From: Verrucomicrobiota bacterium
Lineage (GTDB): Bacteria > Verrucomicrobiota > Verrucomicrobiia > Limisphaerales > JACRJZ01
NCBI GenBank assembly: GCA_016219875.1
Contig: JACRJZ010000121.1
Coordinates: forward strand, 1-44,068
Reading direction: 5' to 3'
DNA: 44,068 nt
Position numbers and translations under genes: made by a program
The notes under the pieces: model-generated
What the model was told of the DNA's origin: nothing
Databases searched by the model: none
Seen by the model: the letters and a program-made list of their open reading frames with translations, nothing else
Part shown: positions 32,418 to 41,605 of the stretch, piece by piece
How positions within the stretch are numbered: the stretch's first letter is position 1
How the letters are laid out: the number at the start of each line of letters is the position of its first letter

Positions 32418-34616
32418 ATGAATACCACGGCCCCCGAACTCAACCACCGGCTCCTCATTGTCGATGACAACGCCGCCATCCACGACGACTTCCGCAAAAT
32501 CCTGGTCCGCCCTCCGCCCGCCCCGGAGCCGTTCCCGGAACTGGAGTCGTTATTGCTCGGCAAGGACGCGCCCGTCATCGCCGAGACGGCCTTCAATCTC
32601 GACTCGTCCTTCCAAGGTCAGCAGGCCCTGGAGATGGTCGCCCGCGCCCGCGCCGAGGGCCGGCCCTACGCCCTGGCCTTCGTGGACGTGCGCATGCCTC
32701 CCGGCTGGGACGGCATCGAGACCATCGGCCACTTATGGGGCGCCGACCCCGAACTGCAGGTCGTGATCTGCACCGCCTACTCGGATTACTCCTGGGATGA
32801 GATCGTCCAGCGGCTGACCAAGTCGGACAACTTGGTCATCCTCAAGAAGCCCTTCGACACCGCGGAGGTGCTGCAACTGGCCCACGCCATGACGCGCAAA
32901 TGGACGCTGGCCGGCGCGGTCCGGGAGCGTCTGGAGGACCTCGACCGCCGGGTGCAGGAGCGCACCCGCGAGTTCCAGGAGGCCAACGCGCAACTCGCGG
33001 AGAGCAACGCCCAACTGCAAAAGGAGGTGGCCGAGCGCACCGCCGCGGAAGAGGCACTGCGCCGGGCGGAAGAACGGTTTGAGAAAGCCTTCCAGGCCAG
33101 CCCGATGGCCATGTCCATCCAGGCCGTCCCGACGCAACGCTACGTGGACGTGAACGAAGCCTTCCTCGTCTTGACCGGTTACTCCCGAGAAGAAGTGCTG
33201 GGCCGTAGCAGCCAGGAACTGGGTTTCGAGCCTGGCCTGGGCTGGTGCCAGGAACTCTCGGTCCGCGCCCCTCAGGACCAGCGCCTGCGCCACCATGCCA
33301 GCAAAGTCCGCCGCAAGTCCGGCGAGGTCCGCGACGTGTTGCTCTGCCTCGAACCGTTCGAGCTGGGCGCCGAACCGCACCTCCTGGCCATCGCCCAGGA
33401 CATCACGGATCGTCTCACCTTGGAGAGCGAGCTGCGCCAAGCCCAGAAGATGGAAGCGGTGGGCCAGCTCGCCGCCGGGATCGCGCACGATTTCAACAAC
33501 CTCCTCACCGTCATCCAGGGCAACGCCGGCCTCTTGCTCGACCGCTCCGACCTCGACGACGAGGTGCTCAACTCCCTGCGCCAAATCCAGGCCGGCTCCC
33601 ACCGCGCCGCCGCGCTGACCCGGCAACTGCTGGCCTACAGCCGCAAGCAAATCCTCCGCCCGACCGTGCTCCAACTCAACACCCTCCTGGCCCAGTGGAA
33701 GCCAACCCTCGGCCGCCTCATCGGAGAAGACATCCGCCTGCGCTGCGACTTGGCGGAAGACCTCCCTCCGGTCCTGGCCGACGCGCACAGTCTTGAACAA
33801 GTCCTGCTCAACCTCGCCGTCAACGCCCGCGACGCCATGCCGACGGGCGGCGAACTCATCCTCCGGACGTGCCGTCTGACCCTCGACGCCGAGGCCGCCG
33901 CCCGCCGTCCGGGCACCGCGCCCGGCACTTATGTCAGCATCCAGGTCACCGACACCGGCCACGGCATCCCGCCCGAAATCCAATGCCACATCTTCGAGCC
34001 GTTCTTCACCACCAAAGACGTGGGCAAAGGCACCGGCCTCGGTCTGGCCACCGCCTACGGCATCGTCAAACAGCACGAAGGCTGGATCGAACTCCAGAGC
34101 GAGGTCAACCGGGGCACCACCTTCACCATTTCTCTCCCGGCCTGCGACCAGGCTCCCGAACCTGTTCCCACTCCCGCGCTCCCCAGCCGGCCTCGCCGTG
34201 GACACGAATCCATCCTGGTGGTGGAAGACGAAGACTCCGTGCGCGAGATCACGGTCCATGCGCTCCGGCGGGCCGGCTATCGAGTCACCGAGGCCCGCAA
34301 TGGTCGGGAGGCCCTCCACGTTTGGGAACAAAACCGCGGCGTCGAACTGCTGCTGACGGACTTGGTGATGCCCGAGGGCCTCTCGGGCCGGAGGCTGGCC
34401 GAGACGTTGTTAGCGGCCAACCCGAACCTGAAGGTCCTTTACACCAGCGGCTACAGCGGCGAGCTGTTCGATCGCCAATTTAATCACTCCCCGGACGGCC
34501 CGCTCCTGCCCAAGCCTTACGACGTCCACACGCTGCTGGCGCAGGTCCGCACGTGTCTGGACGAGCCGGCCAAACTGATCAAGCCGCGCTTCGTCAAGAC
34601 CTCCAGGTCCTGCTGA
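32418..34616 (+). CDS. Hybrid histidine kinase, REC-PAS-HisKA-HATPase-REC (cluster 2)
   Basis: A 732-residue paralogue of the protein at 22834, the same length and order. The first receiver has D90 in AFVDVRMPP and K in LKKPFD; its insertion (about 31-60) is Pro-rich (RPPPAPEPFPELE). A coiled coil and PAS (about 205-330) follow. His357 is in GIAHDFNNLL, and the ATP lid is FFTTKDVGKGTGLGLA. The second receiver has acceptor D648 (LLTDLVMPEG) and K in LPKPYD. No output domain is present. The start MNTTAPELNHRLLIVDDN aligns with MNMDRPRTELNHRILVIDDN of the cluster 1 protein, which supports both starts. It would receive phosphate from the CHASE8-PAS kinase upstream or phosphorylate itself, then pass it to an unlinked protein. 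Confidence 0.93.
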   Translation: MNTTAPELNHRLLIVDDNAAIHDDFRKILVRPPPAPEPFPELESLLLGKDAPVIAETAFNLDSSFQGQQALEMVARARAEGRPYALAFVDVRMPPGWDGIETIGHLWGADPELQVVICTAYSDYSWDEIVQRLTKSDNLVILKKPFDTAEVLQLAHAMTRKWTLAGAVRERLEDLDRRVQERTREFQEANAQLAESNAQLQKEVAERTAAEEALRRAEERFEKAFQASPMAMSIQAVPTQRYVDVNEAFLVLTGYSREEVLGRSSQELGFEPGLGWCQELSVRAPQDQRLRHHASKVRRKSGEVRDVLLCLEPFELGAEPHLLAIAQDITDRLTLESELRQAQKMEAVGQLAAGIAHDFNNLLTVIQGNAGLLLDRSDLDDEVLNSLRQIQAGSHRAAALTRQLLAYSRKQILRPTVLQLNTLLAQWKPTLGRLIGEDIRLRCDLAEDLPPVLADAHSLEQVLLNLAVNARDAMPTGGELILRTCRLTLDAEAAARRPGTAPGTYVSIQVTDTGHGIPPEIQCHIFEPFFTTKDVGKGTGLGLATAYGIVKQHEGWIELQSEVNRGTTFTISLPACDQAPEPVPTPALPSRPRRGHESILVVEDEDSVREITVHALRRAGYRVTEARNGREALHVWEQNRGVELLLTDLVMPEGLSGRRLAETLLAANPNLKVLYTSGYSGELFDRQFNHSPDGPLLPKPYDVHTLLAQVRTCLDEPAKLIKPRFVKTSRSC

Positions 34617-34955
34617 GCGCCGTTCGGTTCCACGTGCCCGCGTTTCCCGGCGCCGGCCGTCCTCGCTCTCACTCTGGCTCGTCCCGGAGGTTCACCCCGC
34701 CGGTGAAAGGCCGGTTTCCGCTCGAGCCTCTCCGTTTCGGTGCCATCGGTGCCATCGGTGGCCCTTCAATCCAAACTCTGAAATCTCTTGGCGCCCATCG
34801 ATGCGGAGAGAGAGCCGAAATCGAGCTTGCAAAGGTGTTGGGGTTTGATGAGATGGCCGCGTTCACAGACGCTCCCTCGATGGGGAGCCGTTCAACGAGG
34901 GCCGGTGAAACAGTGCTTTCGTCCGGCGTGATCTCAGGAGTAGGGAGAATCGGCT
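34617..34955. other. Intergenic region before the giant surface protein
   Basis: About 340 bases with no gene I can support. It contains two tandem copies of GGTGCCATC (from about 34739). It ends with a clear ribosome-binding site (GGGAG, 34943-34947) 8 bases before the next ATG. Confidence 0.5.
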
Positions 34956-37900
34956 ATGAAACGAATTGGTGGCAAGTATCCGGCGACTTTTGTTCGGTTG
35001 GCAGGCAGCTTCCGCGTTATTGCAGTTGGAGTTACTGTCGCAGTCGTTGTGGGATGGACGCAAAGCAGCCGGGCGGGAACTCTCTTTACTGAGGATTTCG
35101 ACACCTACCCGGTGCCTCCTGCCGGCTGGACGACTTCGCCGAGCGGAACGGCAACGAGTTGGCGCGTCACGTCCAACGCCAGCGACACTCCACCGAACGC
35201 CGCGTTTGCCCAGGAGGCCGGCTCTTACGGATACAGCCTGCTGACCTCCGCCCCGGTTTTCATTCCGACACCGACCGCGCGTTTGAGTTTTCGGCACCGG
35301 AACACAGCCACCAGCTACTACAATCGGGGCCGACTGGAAATTTCCATCGCGGGCGGGGAGTTTTACGACTTCGTGACGGCAGGCGGAAGTTTTCTGACGA
35401 ACGGTTATTCGCCGAATTCCTACCCCTACGGTTGGGGGCCATCGTCGGGCTTCTTCACCACGGAAGCGTATCTGCCGGCCTCTGCGGCCGGCCAGACGGT
35501 TCGATTGTGCTGGCGTTTCACGAGAGACAGCAGCAACGGGAATGCGGACCAGGGCTGGTTTGTGGATACCATTTCTATTTCCGATGGGCGGGTTCTTCTG
35601 GCGGATGACATCTCCGTTACCCTGTCGGATTCTCCGGATCCGGTCGCCATCGGCGCGAACCTCACCTACGTGGCGATCGTGACCAACACCGGGCCGACGG
35701 CTGCGACGGCGGTGGTTCTGACCAACCTCCTGCCCGCCAACGTGGCGCTGGTATCGGCGACGACTTCTCGGGGAACGTGCCAGACGAACGGGGGCAGCCT
35801 CGTGTGCATTCTCGGAACTCTCCCGAGATCTGGGAGTGCCACCCTGACCGTGGTCCTTCAACCCACCGCCAACGGAATCCTCACCAACCGCGTCTCCGTC
35901 ACACGTGCCGAACCCGATGCCGAGTTACCCAACAACACGACCGCGACGACCACCCTGGTCGCCACGCCATCTCTCACAGTCGCGGACGTGACCGGCGACG
36001 AAGACGACGCCGGAGAAGTCAGCGCCAGCTTCAACATTTTTCTCGTGCCTGCCAGCCCGCAGGCTGTGACGGTGGAATTCGCCACCACCAACGGGACCGC
36101 TACAGCGGGAAGCGACTTTGTCCCCACGAACGGCGTTCTGGTGTTTACGCCGGGAGAGAAGTTCAAGACGATCCGCGTGCCTATCCGGGGCGACCTGCTT
36201 GATGAAACCGACGAAACCTACTCCGTCATCTTGTCGAACCCGACCAACACTCTCCTCGCGCGCAGCCAAGCCACCGGCACGATCCTGGACGACGACCCGG
36301 TCCCTGGCTTCATTGTCCTCGACACCTGGGTGACTGAGGGAGACGGCGGCATGACGAACGCGGAGTTCACGATCTTCCTGACCGCACCCAGCGGCCAGTC
36401 TGTGTCCCTCAGTTACTCCACAGAGTCCTACAGCGGGACGGCGACACGAGAGAGCGATTTCCCAAGCACGAATGGAACGGTGATTTTTCCACCAGGCAGC
36501 GTCGTCCAGACGGTCACCGTGCCCGTGTTCGGAGACCGGACGGTGGAAGCCAACGAGACGTTCTACGTCAACTTCTACAATTCGGGCGGGAGCTGGAATA
36601 GCTACAGCGCGACGGTCCTGATCCTGAACGACGACGGCCTGCCGGGTGAAGTGGACCGGTTTGTCTGGAGTGTCATTCCCGATTCCGTCGTTCTGGGGCA
36701 GCCCGTCCCGGTGACGCTGACGGCGCTGGATTACTTCAATCAGACGGCGACGAATTTCACGGGCACCGTCGTGCTTTCCGCCCGCGCGATCCAGGGAGAG
36801 GTGTGCGGCACGATCCTGCCCTCGCCCACGCATGATTTCTATTCGAGCGGTTCGTACACGCTCGGCTATGCGTTCACCCCCACCGCGAACCTAGTGGTCA
36901 CCCATGTGCGGCACTATTCCGGAACCAAGGTTTCGATCTGGACGGACGACGGCGCCTTGTTGGCCAGCCAGACCGTGACCAGCACACCACGGACCTGGAT
37001 GGAAACGCCCCTTGCCACACCCATTCAACTGACTGCTGGGGTGACGTATCGGCTCGGGGTTTACACGGGAGACGACTACCACTATTACCGGTACGGCAGC
37101 TACCCGGAAGCCTTTGATTACGGAACCGTGGACACAGGCTACACGCTTTACGGTGACGGCTTCCCGCAGAACTCCACTTCCACCCACCACCTCGTGGACT
37201 TGCGCTACACCGTCGGCACTCTGGAGAGCGTTGCCCTCGCCCCCGGCGAAACCGCCAACTTCGCGAATGGCCTCTGGTCCGGCAGCGTGGCCATCTTGGG
37301 CCGTGTGGCCAACGTCATCCTCAAGGCAGACGACGGCCAGGGCCACTTCGGACTCAGCAATCCCTTCGAACTGATGGTGACGAACGATCTTTCGATCTCC
37401 ATATCCGCAGCGCCGGACCCGGCCACGATGGGCGGGCAACTCACCTACGCGATCTTGGTCACGAACACCGGCCCAGCGGACGCCACCGGCGTGACGGTGA
37501 CGAACTTCCTGCCAGCGGGCGCGACGCTCGTTTCGTTTGCCGCCTCTCAAGGCGCATGCCGGAGCCTCGACAACAGCGTCGTCTGCGATCTGGGGACGCT
37601 GCCCGGCGCCACCGCCGCGCAACTGACGATCGTCGTCAGCCCCGCGGCGCTCGGCACGATAACGAACACCGCCACGGTGTCCCGTGCCGAATTGGACTTC
37701 GCCCTCCTCAACAACACCGCCGTCGCCGTGACCCCGGTGACGCTGCCGACGCTTTCCATCGTGGATGCCGAGGTGGTCGAAGGCAATGGCGGCACCACAC
37801 CCGCCACCTTCCGCGTGCAGTTGTTCCCTGCCTGCGGGCAGACCGTGTCGGTCAACTACGCCACCAGCGCTGGCGGCGCCGCCAGCGCCGATTACCAGAG

Positions 37901-39362
37901 CGTGAGTGGCACGCTCACCTTCGCGCCCGGTGAAACCAACAAAGCGATCACAGTGCCGGTGAAGGGCGACATCCTGAACGAATCGAACGAAGTTTTCACT
38001 GTTTCCCTTGCCAATCCGGTCAACGCGGTGTTGGGCCGTGGCCAGGCAGCCGGCACCATCCTGAATGACGATCCCCAACCGACCCTCCTGATCTACGACG
38101 CCGCGGTGGCGGAAGGGAACTTCGGAGAAACCAACGCTCTCTTCGTGCTCAACCTCTCGGCCCCCAGTGACCGCACCGTGACCGTCATCTACAGCACCTA
38201 CTACGGCGGCACCGCGACGCCGGGCACGGATTACCTGACCACCAACGGCGTGCTGGTGTTCCTGCCGGGTTCCACGGTGCAGACCATCGCCGTGCGGGTG
38301 AAGGGCGACACGACGATCGAAAGCACCGAGACGTTCTTCCTCAACTTGGACTCCATCCAGAACGCCTCCTGGGGCAATTCGCAAGCGACCGGCTTCATCG
38401 TCAATGATGACGGACTCCCAGGGCAGGTTCACCATTTCACCTGGGCGGAGATGCCCTCAGTTCAACCGGCGGGCCAGCCCATTTCTGTCAGCGTTGTGGC
38501 TCAGGACTATTTCTCCAACACGGCCAGCAACTACGCGGGCCCGGTTTCTCTCGCCGCATTCCAGGTGACGGGAGAGGAGAGCGGGACCCTGCTGAACGGC
38601 GCCGCTCATTCCTCCTCCGACTACGATTACAGCACCACCACCGCCGGCTACGCTTTCACGCCCAACACCGACCTGCGGGTCACTCATGTGCGCCATTACT
38701 CCGGCACGAAGGTGTCCATCTGGACCGACACCGGCATTCTCCTCGCTAGTCAGCCCGTCGCCAGTGTCCCTGGCTCCTGGGGCGAAACCGCTTTGGCCAA
38801 CCCCGTGTGGCTCTCCGCCGGCAACACGTACCGCATCGGTGTTTACGGCGGGCGATACCTGTACTATCGGACCGATGGCCCGTCAGCGTTCAGCCACGGC
38901 ACAGTCAACTCTGACTGCTACGTGTACGGCGATGCATTCCCGCAGAACACGAGTTGGTGGCGTTGGCCGATGGTGGACCTGCGCTACAGCGTGCAACTGG
39001 TGGAGGCGGTCGCCATCACTCCATCCGTCTCCGGGGCGTTCGCGGGCGGAACGTGGACCGGCTCGGTCCTGGTGCCGGCAGGCTTGTCGCTCTTCCTGCG
39101 GGCCGATGATGGCGCCGGGCATTCCGGTGTGAGCGGGCTTTTCAACTCCGGCGGAACCAGACTGAACATCCAGCGTGTCGGCGACAACGTGGTGCTCTTC
39201 TGGCCGGCCAACGCGGCGGGTTTTGTGCTCGAATCCGCCGAAAGTCTGACCGGCACGGTGACCTGGACGCCTTGCACCAACGCCGCATCCATCTGGGGCG
39301 ATCAAATCGTGGTGACCAATCCAATCTCGAGCGCGCGGACGCTGTTCCGTTTGAGAAGATGA
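34956..39362 (+). CDS. Giant Calx-beta/DUF11 surface protein with duplicated module
   Basis: A 1468-residue exported protein. It has a signal peptide (about 1-40) and an N-terminal beta domain (41-215, starting LFTEDFDTYPVPPAGW). A module of about 590 residues then occurs twice. Copy 1 has DUF11 (about 216-335), Calx-beta (336-450), Calx-beta (450-560), linker DDGLPGEVDRFVW, and a DUF4082-like domain (625-745, VTHVRHYSGTKVSIWTD). Copy 2 has DUF11 (809-928), two Calx-beta (929-1150), DDGLPGQVHHFTW, and DUF4082-like (1216-1350). The end (1402-1468, NVVLFWPANAAGFVLESAESL) is a short beta domain often seen at the C-terminus of verrucomicrobial surface proteins. Acidic loops (DDD, NDD) suggest Ca2+ binding. 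It is probably an adhesin or matrix protein. There is no LPXTG or VPEP tail, so the anchoring is unclear. Confidence 0.88.
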   Translation: MKRIGGKYPATFVRLAGSFRVIAVGVTVAVVVGWTQSSRAGTLFTEDFDTYPVPPAGWTTSPSGTATSWRVTSNASDTPPNAAFAQEAGSYGYSLLTSAPVFIPTPTARLSFRHRNTATSYYNRGRLEISIAGGEFYDFVTAGGSFLTNGYSPNSYPYGWGPSSGFFTTEAYLPASAAGQTVRLCWRFTRDSSNGNADQGWFVDTISISDGRVLLADDISVTLSDSPDPVAIGANLTYVAIVTNTGPTAATAVVLTNLLPANVALVSATTSRGTCQTNGGSLVCILGTLPRSGSATLTVVLQPTANGILTNRVSVTRAEPDAELPNNTTATTTLVATPSLTVADVTGDEDDAGEVSASFNIFLVPASPQAVTVEFATTNGTATAGSDFVPTNGVLVFTPGEKFKTIRVPIRGDLLDETDETYSVILSNPTNTLLARSQATGTILDDDPVPGFIVLDTWVTEGDGGMTNAEFTIFLTAPSGQSVSLSYSTESYSGTATRESDFPSTNGTVIFPPGSVVQTVTVPVFGDRTVEANETFYVNFYNSGGSWNSYSATVLILNDDGLPGEVDRFVWSVIPDSVVLGQPVPVTLTALDYFNQTATNFTGTVVLSARAIQGEVCGTILPSPTHDFYSSGSYTLGYAFTPTANLVVTHVRHYSGTKVSIWTDDGALLASQTVTSTPRTWMETPLATPIQLTAGVTYRLGVYTGDDYHYYRYGSYPEAFDYGTVDTGYTLYGDGFPQNSTSTHHLVDLRYTVGTLESVALAPGETANFANGLWSGSVAILGRVANVILKADDGQGHFGLSNPFELMVTNDLSISISAAPDPATMGGQLTYAILVTNTGPADATGVTVTNFLPAGATLVSFAASQGACRSLDNSVVCDLGTLPGATAAQLTIVVSPAALGTITNTATVSRAELDFALLNNTAVAVTPVTLPTLSIVDAEVVEGNGGTTPATFRVQLFPACGQTVSVNYATSAGGAASADYQSVSGTLTFAPGETNKAITVPVKGDILNESNEVFTVSLANPVNAVLGRGQAAGTILNDDPQPTLLIYDAAVAEGNFGETNALFVLNLSAPSDRTVTVIYSTYYGGTATPGTDYLTTNGVLVFLPGSTVQTIAVRVKGDTTIESTETFFLNLDSIQNASWGNSQATGFIVNDDGLPGQVHHFTWAEMPSVQPAGQPISVSVVAQDYFSNTASNYAGPVSLAAFQVTGEESGTLLNGAAHSSSDYDYSTTTAGYAFTPNTDLRVTHVRHYSGTKVSIWTDTGILLASQPVASVPGSWGETALANPVWLSAGNTYRIGVYGGRYLYYRTDGPSAFSHGTVNSDCYVYGDAFPQNTSWWRWPMVDLRYSVQLVEAVAITPSVSGAFAGGTWTGSVLVPAGLSLFLRADDGAGHSGVSGLFNSGGTRLNIQRVGDNVVLFWPANAAGFVLESAESLTGTVTWTPCTNAASIWGDQIVVTNPISSARTLFRLRR

Positions 39363-39548
39363 CCCGCCTGAGAGCCGCGACCCTTCTGCCAGATGTCGCT
39401 GTGAAAACTGCCGAGGCGTCACCAGTACCAAGGCAACGCGGCGGTTGTCACGCGCTCATCCCACCACCGTTCGACGCTGTTCCCCAATTTTTCGACGCCA
39501 GCCGCCGCGATCTCCCTCTCTGGCCTGTCGTGGTATCCAATTCGGAGT

Positions 39549-41564
39549 TCACGCCACCTTCACCTTGAGCCGGTGTCCTTTGATCTGGGTGCGGTTGAGC
39601 TTGGCGACGATGCCGTGGACGTGTTCCGTGGCGACGTCGGCAAAGAGGTGGCGCTCGCGGATGTCCACGGTGCCCACGACCTTGCCGGGCAAGCCCGTTT
39701 CGCCGGCAATGGTGTTGACGATGTCGATGGGCGCGATGCCCATTTCAGCACCCACGTTCATGTGCAGGCGTGTCTGGCCTTCGGGGGTGGGGCGGCTGGC
39801 CTTGGCCGGGCGTGCCGGAGGCTTCTCCAAACGCTCGGGCCGGGCGGCAGCCGGTCCAGGCCGCGGTGGGGGCGGCGGCGATGCAGGCGCAGGCGACTCT
39901 GCCAGTGGCGGCGAAGGAGGAAGCTGGACGGCAGGTGTGCTCGCCACGACGGGCACCACGCTGGCGGCGTCTGGAACCACGCTTGGAGCGACCGGCAACT
40001 CCGGCGGGGGGACGACCGGCGCGGACGCCTGAAGCGGTGCGTCGGCTGGAACGGCCTCCGGGCGTCGCTCCGGGCGAGGCGCCGGTGGCCGCGCTGGGGG
40101 ACGACGGTCTTCAGCGACTGGGCGGTCGGAGCGGCCCATCCGTTGCGGCTCGCGCGCCGGGCGCTCCCAGCGGTCGTCACCCCGCCTCGGACGGTCCCGC
40201 CAAGGCTCGTCGCGGTCGGCTCGCGGCTCCCGGTGGGGCGCGCGCTCCGGAGCGGGGCGCGGCGTCGCCGCGGCGTCGCCGCCGTGCAGGTGGTGAATCA
40301 GCGCCGAAGCGACGTCGGTGGAACTGAAGCCCTCTTCCAGCAATCGCTCGATGAGACGATCGTGGCGCTCGAATTCGCCGCTCTGGAGCGTGGCGCGCAA
40401 TTTGTCGAGGAAGACGCTGGTGCGGGCCTCTTCCACTTCGCCGGCCGTCGGAACCCGCGCCCGGCGGATGCGCATGTTGGTGTAGCGCTCGATGTGGCGG
40501 ATTTGGAAGACCTCGCGCCCGGCCACAAAGGAGACGGCCAGGCCGCTGCGGCCGGCGCGGCCGGTGCGCCCGATGCGATGCACGTAATCCTCCGCGTCGT
40601 AGGGCAGGTCGTAGTTGAAGACCACTTGCACGTCGTCCACGTCGATGCCGCGGGCCGCCACGTCGGTGGCGACGAGGAACTCGAGACCCGACTTGCGGAA
40701 CTTGTTCATGACGCGGTCCCGCATGGCCTGGCTCATGTCGCCGTGCAAGCGGTCCGCGGAATAGCCTTGCGCCTCCAGGTGATCGACCAGGTCGTCCACC
40801 ATGCGTTTGGTGTTGCAGAAAATGATGCCGAGTCGGAGGTCGTGGATGTCGATGAGGCGGGTCAGCAGCTCGAGCTTGAAGCGGCGGTCCACCTCGTAAT
40901 AGACCTGCTCGACCGTGGGCACGGTGAGGGTCTTTTGCTCAATGCGCACGCTCTGAGGGTCGCGGGCGTACTTCTGGATCAAGTCCAGGATGGGCCGCGG
41001 CAGGGTGGCGCAGAAGAAGACCGTCTGGCGTTCGGCGGGCACGGCCTGGAGGATGAACTCGATGTCTTCGCGGAAGCCCATGTCGAGCATCACGTCGGCC
41101 TCGTCGAGGATGACCATTTTCACCGTCTCCAGGCGCAGCGTGCCGCGGCGCATGTGGTCCATGACGCGGCCAGGCGTGCCGATGACGATTTGCGCACCTT
41201 GCTTGAGGCCCCAGAACTGGCGTTCGTACGACTGCCCGCCGTAGATGGGGAGCGCATGGATGCCGCGCTTGAAGAACGCCAGTTTGTGGATTTCCTCCGA
41301 CACTTGGACCGCCAGTTCGCGCGTCGGGCAGAGGACCAACACCTGCACCAGGCGCTGGCGCGGGTCGATCTTCTCGACGGCCGGAATGCCAAACGCCGCG
41401 GTCTTGCCGGAGCCGGTTTGCGACTGGCCCACTGCGTCGCGCCCCTGCATGAGCACGGGGATGGCTTCGGCCTGGATGGGCGAGGCCTGCTCGAAGCCCA
41501 GTTTGTCGATGGCCTTCAGCACTTCGGCGGAAAGGCCCAGTTCGGAAAAGAGTTTGGGTGTCAT
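39549..41564 (-). CDS. DEAD-box RNA helicase with DbpA-type RNA-binding domain
   Basis: A 671-residue cytoplasmic RNA helicase of the DeaD/CsdA type, for ribosome assembly or cold-related RNA unwinding. Q motif FEQASPIQAEAIP, motif I SQTGSGKT, Ia PTREL, II DEAD (VILDEADVML) and VI HRIGRTGRAGR are all present. Motif III is CAT instead of the usual SAT. After the core (about 1-365) comes a helical part, then a long low-complexity linker (about 435-595) rich in Arg, Pro, Ala and Val. A DbpA-like RNA-binding domain ends the protein (LHMNVGAEMGIAPIDIVNTI ... KGHRLKVKVA). The frame is open upstream to 42332, but the ATG at 41564 (MTPKLFSELGLS) gives the normal N-terminus. It lies 41 bases downstream of the deoxyhypusine-synthase-like gene, probably in the same operon. 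Confidence 0.92.
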   Translation of the reverse strand: MTPKLFSELGLSAEVLKAIDKLGFEQASPIQAEAIPVLMQGRDAVGQSQTGSGKTAAFGIPAVEKIDPRQRLVQVLVLCPTRELAVQVSEEIHKLAFFKRGIHALPIYGGQSYERQFWGLKQGAQIVIGTPGRVMDHMRRGTLRLETVKMVILDEADVMLDMGFREDIEFILQAVPAERQTVFFCATLPRPILDLIQKYARDPQSVRIEQKTLTVPTVEQVYYEVDRRFKLELLTRLIDIHDLRLGIIFCNTKRMVDDLVDHLEAQGYSADRLHGDMSQAMRDRVMNKFRKSGLEFLVATDVAARGIDVDDVQVVFNYDLPYDAEDYVHRIGRTGRAGRSGLAVSFVAGREVFQIRHIERYTNMRIRRARVPTAGEVEEARTSVFLDKLRATLQSGEFERHDRLIERLLEEGFSSTDVASALIHHLHGGDAAATPRPAPERAPHREPRADRDEPWRDRPRRGDDRWERPAREPQRMGRSDRPVAEDRRPPARPPAPRPERRPEAVPADAPLQASAPVVPPPELPVAPSVVPDAASVVPVVASTPAVQLPPSPPLAESPAPASPPPPPRPGPAAARPERLEKPPARPAKASRPTPEGQTRLHMNVGAEMGIAPIDIVNTIAGETGLPGKVVGTVDIRERHLFADVATEHVHGIVAKLNRTQIKGHRLKVKVA

Positions 41565-41605
41565 GCGGCAATGTCTTCGCGACCGCCCCAAGCTGCCTCG
41601 AACCG

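Noticed and set aside
34680..34735. CCGG...CCGG structure after hybrid kinase 2 as a terminator
   Set aside because: The stem is only 4 bp and no T-run follows.
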